Shown here one piece after another: positions 23,228 through 33,561 of a stretch of DNA of 64,000 bases; positions within the stretch are counted from its first letter, which is position 1; every line of letters begins with the position of its first letter. A model generated the notes under the pieces. That model ran no database searches and was not told where the DNA came from. It was given only the letters and a program-made list of their open reading frames with translations. Source of the stretch: Costus lasius (lineage: Eukaryota > Streptophyta > Magnoliopsida > Zingiberales > Costaceae); assembly GCA_027563935.2 (NCBI GenBank), contig CM050454.1, forward strand, positions 25,355,501-25,419,500. The letters are read 5' to 3'. Made by a program: the position numbers and the translations under genes.

Positions 23228-23727
23228 TGAAGAAACCCCTTTCATGAGGGGGGCGCAAACCCTAAGCATGGCGCAAATAAAACTTTGCAAGCGGTAGCAA
23301 GGGTTTGAAGATCTTTTGCATGTCATATGATCAACTATCATAGATTGAATAGATCAAGAGTAGATCATACCATAGCCATCTTTCGGATGGTCCCTTGGAA
23401 GAAGAGATCGAAGAGGGTCTCCTCCACAAGATGCGCACACAAGATGAGAATTGACTTGCTTCTTGTTGCTCCTTGTGCTAGCAAGGATCTCCAAGATGTC
23501 CTTGATCGAATGAAGGAAAAAGGAAATGATCTTGGCGTGGATGAACTCCTCCTTGTTCTCGTCAAAACTCTCCACACCGAGAAAGAGGCGTTTAGTTGAG
23601 AGAGAGACCAACGTTCTCCTCCAAAGTGAAGCATTGAGAAACCATTTCCGAAACCTCCACTTCCAAAAATGGTAAGTCATCACTACAAGCGTTCATGTCT
23701 TATGAACCAAACCAAAACGCCAATTCG
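23228..23727 (-). repeat. 5' LTR of A3, interrupted by the gap
   Basis: 500 bp antisense from TGAAGAAACCCC, almost identical to 15843-16342, then lost in the run of N. The LTR sequence after the gap belongs to a different subfamily and is listed separately. Confidence 0.88.
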
Positions 23728-23827
23728 NNNNNNNNNNNNNNNNNNNNNNNNNNNNNNNNNNNNNNNNNNNNNNNNNNNNNNNNNNNNNNNNNNNNNNNNN
23801 NNNNNNNNNNNNNNNNNNNNNNNNNNN
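23728..23827. other. Assembly gap of exactly 100 N
   Basis: One hundred consecutive N, a conventional placeholder for a gap of unknown size. The sequence on the left matches the A3 3' LTR. The sequence on the right matches solo LTR A5 better. The two sides therefore need not be one LTR. Confidence 0.99.
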
Positions 23828-24824
23828 AAGCCCTAATCAATCAAACATGATTAGACCAGATCTCACTTACAATCAGAGATTAAATCCCTTTAAACTGAAC
23901 CCGAACAATTCAGTCCACACGATCTGACTTAAGTAAGCCATATCATCAAATTGTGCGACCCTGAGGGTTTCCTCTAAATGTCGGTAACGATAATTCTCAT
24001 TATCACGGTCAGTGAGGGGTATCTAGCAACACATCACTGTCTCCCGATATAAAGGAAAAAGTCTTCCAAGACTACACCCAAACCATAGCACAAGTGTGAA
24101 TCAAGTCACAAGGCATGCATATTTCCTTTGCCACTGGATGTTCTTATTGGACAAGCCTGTCAAGCTTGTAACTCCAATATGATGAGCATGATTAGATCAG
24201 ATGAACACAGTCACCTGGGTATGGCCATACACTTTCTCAATCATCTCATCCAGGGGGCCCCTTTAGAACATCACACTCCTTAAACAAGGAGACGGCAATC
24301 CTATGTCTATCACTAGTGCCCTAACCTGATTCAAGCTCACCATCCAAGATAGTCTATAATCATTATGTTTCAAATGATATTGAACTACCTCAAAACAATG
24401 ACAATCATCATTTAGAAAACACAAGCGATCTCAAGTCAGAGGAAATGTGCCACTTGTCATATTCAAGGAATATTCACATTGTGACAAACAATTGAACATC
24501 CTAGTAGGGTCTGTCCAGTACATCCAATGTACCCATGAGTCTACATCTTATTCCATGCTCAAAGCATCCTATAAGATTAGAACACATATTAGTCTTGACC
24601 ATATCAAGGCTGTCTCATGTTCACCAAGATATATCGACTAAGGACTTAACTGCATGTCAGCCTAGCTGAACAGCTTTGAGACATTATTCAGAAGAACATA
24701 TATTGCAGCAGACAATGTAGCTAACTGAATAACAACCATGCCTTTATAAACATAACAGTTTATTACATGATACTGATACATTCCCATAGGCCTCAAACAT
24801 TAGCCTTAAGGGCATACCCCAATA
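23828..24824 (-). repeat. Copia-A LTR end A6 (997 bp, left part lost in gap)
   Basis: Antisense 5' part of a Copia-A LTR. It shares with A5 (36508 onward) the variants CCTCTAAATG, GATAATTCTCATTATC and CAATCAGAGATTAAATCCC, where the A3 LTR has CCTTTAAATG, GATAACTTACGTTATC and CAATCAGAGTTTAAACTCC. It ends ATACCCCAATA, a changed form of CCCCAACA. It is followed by GAGGC of Copia-B pol, which would be the right TSD. It may be a solo LTR or the 5' LTR of an element in B1. Confidence 0.8.
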
Positions 24825-25477
24825 GAGGCCGCCTACATTCTAGGCGTGAGGATCTACCGGGATAGATCCAAGAGGCTCTTGGCCCTTAGTTAGAGTACCT
24901 ACATTGATAAGGTCCTGGAGAGGTTCAACTTGGAGCAATCCAAGAAAGGATACCTTCCAGTAAGACATGGCCTTACTCTCTCAAAGAGCCAGTGTCCTAC
25001 AACACAGGCTGAGAGGGATAACATGAGTCAAATTCCCTATGCTTCGGCAGTGGGGTCAATCATGTATGCAATGCTGTGTACTAGACCAGATGTGGCTTAT
25101 GCTGTAAGCATAACCAGCCGATACCAATCCAATCCAGGTCTGCAGCACTGAGTGGCTGTAAAGAACATCCTAAAGTATCTGAGAAGAACTAAGGATTTGT
25201 TCTTGGTCTATGGGGGACAGGAAGAGCTCAGTGTGCAGGGCTTCACTGATGAGTCGTTCCAGTCTGATCCTGACGACTTCAGATCGCAGACCGGCTATTT
25301 GTTTAAGATGGTTGGAGGTGCTGTATGCTGGAAGAGCTTCAAGTAATCCACCATAGATAATTCTAAAACCGAAGCTGAGTATGTGGTTGCTTTTGAGGCA
25401 GCCAATGAAGCCATTTGGATCAGGAAGTTCTTTTCTGAACTTCAGGTGGTTCCAAGTGCAATGGATCCCATTGAGCT
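24825..25477 (+). pseudogene. B1 pol, RT end and RNase H, left part
   Basis: Plus-strand Copia-B coding remnant starting inside RT (EAAYILGVRIYRDRSKR). It continues through LERFNLEQSKKGYLPVRHG, the CTRPDVAYAVSITSRYQSNPG block and RNase H (DESFQSDPDDFRSQTGYLF, KTEAEYVV). Stops interrupt it near 24891 (TAG), 25149 (TGA) and 25345 (TAA). It ends at GAGCT, the target site of G1, and resumes at 38581. Everything upstream of RT is missing, cut off by LTR A6 and the gap. Confidence 0.88.
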
Positions 25478-27437
25478 TGTAAGATCCAAGGATCTTAAGT
25501 CCTGGTAAGCATTATTTTTGATTTAAATAAAATTATTGACTGAGTTATTATTCCTGAGTATTGATAGTTAATTTATGATAAATTAATTAGAGATTTTTAG
25601 TTAATAATTATAGTTAATTAACTAGAGATTTTGTTGTTAATTAACTGGTTTATTGCTTGTTAAATTATTGTAAGTAATTAATTAGAACTTATTGGTTAAT
25701 TAATTGGGCTTATTGGTTAATTAAATCCTTATTGGATGTTAATTAAAAATCCTTAATGGATTTCGTTTAAGTGAATGGTTATTGGTTAAGTTAATTAAAT
25801 TAATTGGTTAATTATGAGATATTGGGTTGGCGCTAATTGGATTTGAAATTCAAATTTATTAGCTAAATAAATTAAACCCTATTTGAATTAATGGGTTAAT
25901 GGGTTTAAAATTTTAAAATCCAAAGTTTAAGTGGGATTTGCGCTTAGGGTAAGAGTTTTTGGCGAAATTCTAGCTTGGAAGAACCCTAGGCGACGGCTTG
26001 AAAGAAGAAGGCGATTCTTGGAAGCTTGGAGGCGATTTTCTTCTTCCTTTTGACGAAATTCTTTGAGGTGGAACTTCCTTGGTGAATTCTTGGAGATTCC
26101 TTAGGCGACTTAAAGGCTTTAGGCGATTTTGTGGAGGATTTTTCACCATAGTATTCTCGGTTCAAGGTGAGTGGAAGGTCTTGTTTGATCTATTAGATTG
26201 GTTGTGATTGTATTATATGATGCAATTGGATTCTTGGGAAAATTACCATGTTTAAAATCGAATTCTTGGGAAAATTGCTATGAAAACCAAATGTTGGTGT
26301 TGACTATGAGAAACGAAACAATCTCGAAAACTATTGTAAAAATCGAATTAATTTGATGATTGTTTAACCGAAAATTTGTATGAAATTTAAGGTATTTTGG
26401 TAGCATTAAATCATCGAACATTGAGCATGAATTTCTTGTTAATTAGATATTTTATAGAGAATTTTGGCAATATTAAACCAATGATTTTTGTAGCCGAAAC
26501 CTTGTTAATTGTAGTTAAACCGAAATTTGATATTGTGGTTAACATGTTTCCATGTGAATTAAATCTTGATATTTCTCCATGAAAAGTTAGTTTAGGGTAT
26601 TTTCCATGAAAACCGAATTTAAGGCATATCTCCATGAAAACCGAATTTAGGGTAATTATTGTGTGGAGTTCAGGAAGCATTAAATCATTGATCTTAAGTA
26701 TGAAATTCTTGTTAACTAAGGTGTATTTTTAAATTGATATTATGTTTGAAACCGTGGGTTACATGTGTGATTTGTAAAGCAATTATGCTTTAATTTTATA
26801 TTGATTTTGGGGTGCATGATAAATGTTATATGTCGAATTTTATGGATGCTTGATAAATTGCCAATAATGTTATGTTGTAAAACTCATGTTTATTTAATTA
26901 AGATCATGTAATTATGTTTGAAAACATTGGGTGATAATTTAGCAAAATTACACTGAACTGACCAGCCTGAAATTTAAGGACTACACAATATTCGGTGAAA
27001 ATATTATGTGTTATGTTATATGATTTTGAACAATATGTGTGACTATGTGATTTTGAACAATAAGTGTTATGTGATGGGTTTTGTGAATTTGGAAAATTAT
27101 GGGTTATGTGAATTTGGAAAATTATGTGATTATGTGATGGTTAGGACTAAGGCTAGGTGTAACTATGAACTCAAGGGGATAGTCCTTATGTGTTATGTTA
27201 AGGGTTTGAATTTCAGCCCTGTATTGTGATATGTGAGGAGGTTGATGTTCAGCCTGCCTATTATGATTATTGTGATGGGGGTTGATGTTCAGCCTGCCCG
27301 ATATGATTTTTGTGATGACTATCCTAGAGTCTAGTTGACACTTAGGAGTCCACCTTTGTGAAATATGTTCACCTATGTGAAATATGAATTAAGATGTGTC
27401 TGTTGTCCAGTAGGAACCTTTTGGGAGAACGGGTTTT

Positions 27438-27715
27438 GACCCAAAGTGCCATGTCTTGGTCAGACAGGGGCCACCTCTTGATGTCACTACTCTTTTTGTG
27501 ATGGGGTAATATAAGACCCAAAGTGCCATGTCTTGATCAGACAGGGGCCACCTCTTGATGTCATTACTCTTTATGTGATGGGGTGATATAAGACGCAAAG
27601 TGCCATGTCTTGATCAGACAGGGGCCACCTCTTGATGTCGTCACTCTGATGTGTTATGGGGTGAGGGACCAAAGTGCCACGTCGTGACCTGGCGGGGGCC
27701 ACCTCTTGATTCTAC
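27438..27715 (+). repeat. 77-bp tandem repeats in G1 LTR (about four units)
   Basis: Four units share CAAAGTGCCATGTCTTG and GGGGCCACCTCTTGAT at a spacing of about 77 bp. The last unit is diverged (GCCACGTCGTGACCTGGCGG). The same four occur in the 3' LTR (35522-35799). G2 has only two (62111-62250), including the diverged one. Confidence 0.9.
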
Positions 27716-28483
27716 TCACTATCCATGTTTATGTGTTGCATGCGGCTCCCAGTGCTTTGGCCAAGCCGGGTTAGACCATATTGGTCACTACTGAATATGC
27801 TGGACAACTAGGTTGATTATGTGTTGGTGTGTTTAGTGGTTTAGAGTACGACTCTAGAACCTGAGTTTGTGAACCTAAGTTATATGTGTTTAGTTGGTTT
27901 AAAATATATGTGTTTAATTGGATTAGAGTAAAACTCTAGAACTTGAGTTTGTGAACATGAGTTTGTTATATGCTAGTGTGTACATCTGACTGTCTATATG
28001 ATTTCTATTTCTTGATTTTGTTATATGTTGACATAATGTTCTTGCTAAAGATTTTTAAAATAATCTGCCTATATTTTTGAGTGTATGTTATGGATGGTCG
28101 ATTTAGACTATCCACTCACTAGGCTGTGTAGCTCACCCCTCATTATTTTCAGGTATAGAGCAGGGGCGCAGTTAGCATGATATTGATGTTGTGATTTATG
28201 CTTATAATGCCGGTTGTGGCCCTATGTTTATGCTTAATTAATTTGAGGCCGGCTGTGGCCGAATATGAATTTTATGAACTATGTGAACCATGTGATGTGA
28301 ACCATGTGAACTATGTGAATTTGTGTTGCCTGATTGAGGCAATTAAATGAGTTTGATTTTTGTGTCACCGCGGGCTTCAGCCTGGTTTCGGTGTTTGGTA
28401 TGAGTTTATAAAATCGATTTTGTGATTTTGTTTTGAATTTCGGCTTGTTGTATATTCTATGAAATCGGTTTTGATATACCCTG

Positions 28484-28612
28484 TAACTTGCATATGTCTA
28501 GTGCAAGTATTGCCTGGTGGCAGGTACCTTTATGGATTTTATGAATTTGAATCGGATTTGATATAACTGTTGCCTTGCATATGTCTAGTGCAAGGATTGC
28601 GTGGTGGCAGGT
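28484..28612 (+). repeat. Direct repeat of about 87 bp in G1 LTR
   Basis: The block CATATGTCTAGTGCAAG followed by TGGTGGCAGGTACC occurs twice, about 87 bp apart. G2 has one copy (around 62996-63032). The first copy has ATTGCCTGG where the second and G2 have ATTGCGTGG. Confidence 0.85.
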
Positions 28613-28798
28613 ACCCTTATGTGATTTATGATAATTGGGTTTTGTGGATATTTATGTATGGGTTTTTGGAAATTTTCAGATCGTGTTTTTTCTTGAACTC
28701 GGTTTTACCTAGCATATGATCGATCTTATACGAAACATCCTGTTTCTTTTATGAAATGTGCCATTTGTTTGGGGTTAAGAATGTGGGATGTTACAGAA

Positions 28799-28810
28799 TG
28801 GTATCAGAGG
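28799..28810 (+). other. Primer-binding site of G1
   Basis: TGGTATCAGAGG, three bases after the LTR end, matching initiator tRNA-Met at 11 of 12 bases. G2 has TGGTATCAGAGC in the same place. Confidence 0.87.
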
Positions 28811-28939
28811 AAGTTGGCTAGCTAAAACTTAGTTTGGGGGAAAACATGTTTGTGTATTGCTAGACACCTAATAGGTTTATGATTGTTTTCCTGACTATGA
28901 TATGTGTGTGACTATGATATGCGTGTGTAGGCATTTAAG

Positions 28940-31900
28940 ATGGTGCGAACCAGAGGAAATGCTAGTGATGAGGGCGAGCAGACCCCGAACCTCACGAGAA
29001 CTATTGAGGCTCTGACTGGCATGGTTCAGCAACAAGGTGCTATGATAGAAAGGCAAGCTCAGATGCTGCAGCAGCAGCAGACTCAGCACCAAGAAGCACA
29101 ACAGCAGCTTTTGCAGCAGCTGACTCGAGAGAGACCCCAGACTACTACTCGGGCAGTGGGGGATGACTCTCAGGAGGGCGCTCACAGGCGCTATGCTTCA
29201 CTTGTGAGTGAATTCCAGAAACTGGGTCCGAGCTCTTTTTATGGGGGCTCAGAATCCAGTAATGCCGAGAATTGGCAGTTGTGCTTGGAAAAGATTTTCC
29301 AAGTTATGCGTTGCTCGGACGAGGATAAGTTATGTCTGGCCACCTATATGATGCGTGCTGACGCAGATGAGTGGTGGAGAGGCGTGGTGAGACTTGCCGA
29401 AGAAAGACATGAGACTGTAGATTGGCCTTACTTCTTGTCTCGATTCAACGAGAAGTACTTCCCAGATAGCTTGGTTGAGGACCGAGAGGTGGAATTTATT
29501 CACCTGGAGCAGGGTGATATGACAGTGGACCAGTATGAATTACAGTTCACGAAATTGGGAAAGTATGCTCCTCATCTGATAAACACTGAAAAGAGGAGAG
29601 CTACTAAGTTTCTCAGAGGTCTCAGATGGGATATTAGAGAGCAGGTTGGTGCACAACACTTAGAGACCTATGTTGAAACTGTTGGGCGAGCGCGCACTAT
29701 TGAGAGGTATATATCTGAGAGGAGTTCTCATGTTGCCGTGACAGTAGTTCCTGCAGCTGAGGCGGCGGTTCCTCAGCATGGCAGTGGCGGCAAGGGTAAG
29801 AAGTACCCTAGGCATAAAGATTATAAGAAGAGCAGGTATAAGCCTTACTCCTACAAGGCACCGCAGCAGTCCAGTGATGCACCGCAGCAGTTCAGGGATG
29901 CCAGGGATGCAAGAAACGGTATCACTTGTAGTCATTGTGGGCTCAGGGGACATTTAGTGAAAGACTGTCATAGAAAGAATGGTATATGCTTCAGGTGTAA
30001 GAAACCAGGACACATGGCTAAGGACTGCAAAGAACCTGAGGTACAACCTAGAGGCGCAGATAAGCCTACAGTCCAGACTAGAGTGTATGCTGTGGCTGAG
30101 AAGGATACACGAGCTTCCCGATCCGTCGTGGAAGGTACTTTATTCGTATTTGATCAGTTAGCCCGCATATTATTTGACCCTGGTGCAAATTTATCTTTTG
30201 TATCTGTTAAGTTTGCTGCATGTTTACCTGTGTTACCTAAGGTGATGAATTATGCTGTGTCTGTGAGTACTCCCTTAGGAAAATCGTTATCTACAGATAC
30301 TGTTTGTGCTGACTGTGTAGTACATGTAGAGGGTTATGAGTTTCTGGTAGATTTAATCCTCTTAGACATGCAAGATTATGATATCATCTTAGGAATGGAT
30401 TGGTTGTCTTCCCATCATGCCTCTGTGGATTGCTTTGAGAAAGTAATCACTTTGAATTTGTTAGATGGGAATCGACTGTTTGTGAGAGGTCTAGTGTCAG
30501 ACCAAGGACCGCATGTAATATCTTTCCTGCAGGCCAGGAAATTACTGGCTAGTGGATGCAAGGGTTATCTTGCACATGTTAAGGTGCAGGATGATCCTAC
30601 TTCTGATTTGACTCAGATGGCGGTGGTGAAAGAATTTCCTGATGTGTTCTCTGAAGAATTTTCAGGCTTGCCACCGATTAGAGAAGTGGAATTTGGCATT
30701 GAGTTGGCGCCAGGTACGGCACCCATCTCCAGAGCTCCTTATCGTATGGCTACTTCAGAGTTGGCCGAGCTTAAGAAACAACTGGAGGAATTGTTAGAGA
30801 AAGGGTATATTCGGCCTAGTGCTTCTCCTTGGGGAGCGCCAGTGTTATTTGTGAAGAAAAAAGATGGAACCCTGAGGATGTGTATAGACTACAGGCAGCT
30901 TAACCAAGTGACTATCAAGAATAAGTATCCTCTTCCCAGAATTGATGATCTATTTGATCAATTACAGGGAGCGACAGTGTTCTCTAAGATTGATCTGAGA
31001 TCAGGGTATTATCAGCTTAGGGTCAAGGATGAGGATATATTTAAGACTGCTTTCAGGACCAGGTATGGGCATTTCGAATTTTTAGTTATGCCTTTTGGAC
31101 TGACGAATGCACCTGCTGTCTTCATGGATTTGATGAACAGGGTATTCCATGAGTTGCTTGACTCTTGTGTGGTGGTCTTTATAGACGATATATTGGTGTA
31201 CTCTCAGACTACCTCAGATCATGTCAGTGATTTGCGCAGAGTACTCGAGATCTTGAGGAAGAACCGATTATATGCCAAGGCTAATAAGTGTGAGTTCTGG
31301 CTAGAGAAAATCAGCTTCTTGGGACATGTGATTTCTGGTCAGGGGGTGTCTGTGGATCCAGTTAAAGTGCAAGCCATTCTCAATTGGGGAAGACCGACTA
31401 GTGCTACTGAGATCAGGAGTTTTCTAGGTTTGGCAGGTTACTACCGGCGATTTGTTGAGGGATTCTCCAAGTTGGCGGGTCCTCTAACTAAATTAACCAG
31501 AAAGGAGGCCAAGTTTATTTGGGATGATAAGTGTGAAGAGAGTTTTCAAGAGCTGAAAAGGAGATTGACTAGTACACCGATCCTCATTATTCCTAGTGAT
31601 GGGGAAAGGTTTACTGTCTATACAGATGCTTCAGGCAAAGGGTTGGGTTGTGTCTTGATGCAGAAGGGTTCTGTAGTAGCCTATGCTTCGAGACAACTGA
31701 AGGAGTATGAATTGAACTACCCTACTCATGATTTAGAGTTGGCGGCCGTAGTCTTTGCTTTGAAGATATGGCGTCACTATTTGTTGGGTCAGGAGTTTGA
31801 TCTGTTCACTGATCACCAGAGTCTCAAGTATATCTTCACTCAGAAGGAGTTGAACATGAGACAGAGAAGATGGATGGAGTTGATCAAAGATTATGACTTC

Positions 31901-33532
31901 TCTATTCAGTATCAGGCTGGAAAGGCCAATGTAGTGGCGGATGCTCTGAGCAGACATCCAGTTACTTCAGTAGCTGCTTTACGGGTTAGTGAGTGGCGGT
32001 TACTGTAGGAGTTCAGCGATCTCAGGATCAGTGTTTCTCCTAAAGTTCAGTCTGGTTATGTGGCTTTTCTCAGAGTACAGTCTGCTTTGTTGCAGAAGAT
32101 CAGAGATCAGCAGTCTGTGGATCTGAGATTAGTTCAGATCAGGGATAGTCTGGTTGATGGCGCAGTTCAGGATTTTAGCCTGTCTGATGATGGTATTCTT
32201 CGGTTTCGTGGAAGGGTATGTGTCCCTGAGGAACCGAGCTTGAGGAAAGAAATATTGGAGGACAGCCATAACTCCAAATATTCTCTACATCCTGGCGTGA
32301 CTAAGATGTATCAGGACCTCAAGAAAAGTTTTTGGTGGCCGGGTATGAAGAAAGAAGTGCTTGATTTTGTCTCTAGGTGTTTGACCTGTCAGACTATAAA
32401 GGCCGAACACCAGAAGCCTGGGGGTTTGTTGCAGTCTCTTCCTATTCCTGAGTGGAAGTGGGAATGCATCAGTATGGATTTTGTGTGTGGTTTGCCCAGA
32501 ACCAGATTGGGTCATGATGCTATTTGGGTGATTGTTGATAGACTCACCAAATCAGCCCATTTTCTTCCGATTAAAATGACTTATTCTTTAGAGAGACTGG
32601 CCAGATTGTACATTGATGAGATAGTCAGACTACATGGAGTGCCAGTTGATATTGTGTCTGATAGGGATTCTCGATTTCTGTCCAGATTTTGGAGGAGTTT
32701 ACAGGAGGGTTTGGGTACTAAGTTGAGTTTTAGTACAGCATACCATCCTCAGTCTGATGGCCAGACAGAGCGTACTATACAGACTCTAGAAGATTTGTTG
32801 AGAGCCTATGTGGTTGATTGGAGTTCTGAGTGGAACCGGGATCTATCTTTGATAGAGTTCACTTATAATAATAGTTTCCACTCCAGTATTCAGATGGCTC
32901 CTTATGAGGCCTTGTATGGGAGAAGGTGTAGGACTCCCTTGTGTTGGGAGGAAACTGGTGACAGGATGATTTTGAGATCTGATGCAGTTCAGGAGACTAC
33001 TGATAAGGTCAGAGAGATCCGGGATAAACTGAAAATTGCTCGGGACAGACAGAAGAGTTATGCTGATGACCGTCGTCGTTCCTTGGAGTTTATGGTAGGG
33101 GATCATGTGTTCTTGAAGGTGTCACCTACTAAGGGTGTTATGAGGTTTGGCAAAAAGGGCAAGTTGAGCCCTAGGTTTGTAGGCCCTTTTGATATTATTG
33201 AGAGAGTTGGTCCAGTGGCTTACCGATTGGCTTTACCTCCTGCTATGGATCATGTGCATAATGTATTCCATGTTTCTGTTTTGAGGAAATATCATCCTGA
33301 TCCATCTCATGTGTTGGAGTTGGAACCTCTTCAGATTCAGAGTGATTTGACTTTTGAGGAAAGACCTCTCCGGATTGTGGATAGAAAGGATAAAGTTCTG
33401 AGGAACAAGACTATACCTTTGGTAAAGGTTATCTGGGGAAATCAGTCTGTTGAGGAGGCGACTTGGGAGACTGAAGCTGATATGAGGAAATTTTATGCTT
33501 ACCTCTTTGATGATATGGATGCTGAGCTTTAG
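28940..33532 (+). pseudogene. G1 gag-pol polyprotein with one in-frame TAG
   Basis: A frame of 1,531 codons from [14 protein letters not shown]. Order: glutamine-rich N-terminal coiled region; retrotransposon gag domain ([26 protein letters not shown]); two zinc knuckles ([14 protein letters not shown] 330-343, [14 protein letters not shown] 350-363); protease LFDPGANLS (Asp 413); RT with [11 protein letters not shown] (749-750); RNase [11 protein letters not shown] (Asp 896). A TAG at 32006-32008 (codon 1023) follows RNase H. Beyond it, in the same frame, are integrase (zinc finger HPGVTKMY...CLTCQ, core MDFVCGLP, SDRDSRF, QTERTIQ), a GPF motif and a chromodomain-like end (VEEATWETEADMRKFY). 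All visible catalytic residues are kept. The stop would separate integrase from the rest. Confidence 0.95.
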
Positions 33533-33550
33533 AGGACTAAAGCTTTATAA

Positions 33551-33561
33551 GGAGGGAGGGA
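33551..33561 (+). other. Polypurine tract of G1
   Basis: GGAGGGAGGGA, eleven purines directly before the 3' LTR. Confidence 0.9.

Larger units (their letters stand above)
15843..23727 (-). mobile_element. Copia-A copy A3, intact but for two stops
   Basis: Minus-strand element inserted in the A2 leader. 3' LTR 15843-17547, gag-pol 17568-21452, leader, PBS 23209-23225 and 5' LTR from 23228 to the assembly gap. The 500 bp of 5' LTR before the gap differ from the 3' LTR at about three positions by eye, so this is a fairly recent insertion. The gag-pol frame has the same 1,295 codons as A4. Confidence 0.92.
25478..28795 (+). repeat. 5' LTR of G1 (3,318 bp)
   Basis: Runs from TGTAAGATCCAAGG to GGGATGTTACA. 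AT-rich at the start. A donor-like CAAG|GTGAGTGG has its GT at 26167. Tandem repeats lie at 27238-27316, 27438-27715 and 28484-28612. No reading frame in it is conserved in the diverged G2 LTR. Confidence 0.97.

Noticed and set aside
26397..27229. Open frames inside the G1 LTR, repeated at 34481-35313
   Set aside because: Repeated only because LTRs are duplicated. They are not kept in the diverged G2 LTR.
27438..27715. CRISPR-like spaced repeats
   Set aside because: Units are about 77 bp, nearly contiguous, with similar spacers, in a plant LTR. This is a tandem repeat.
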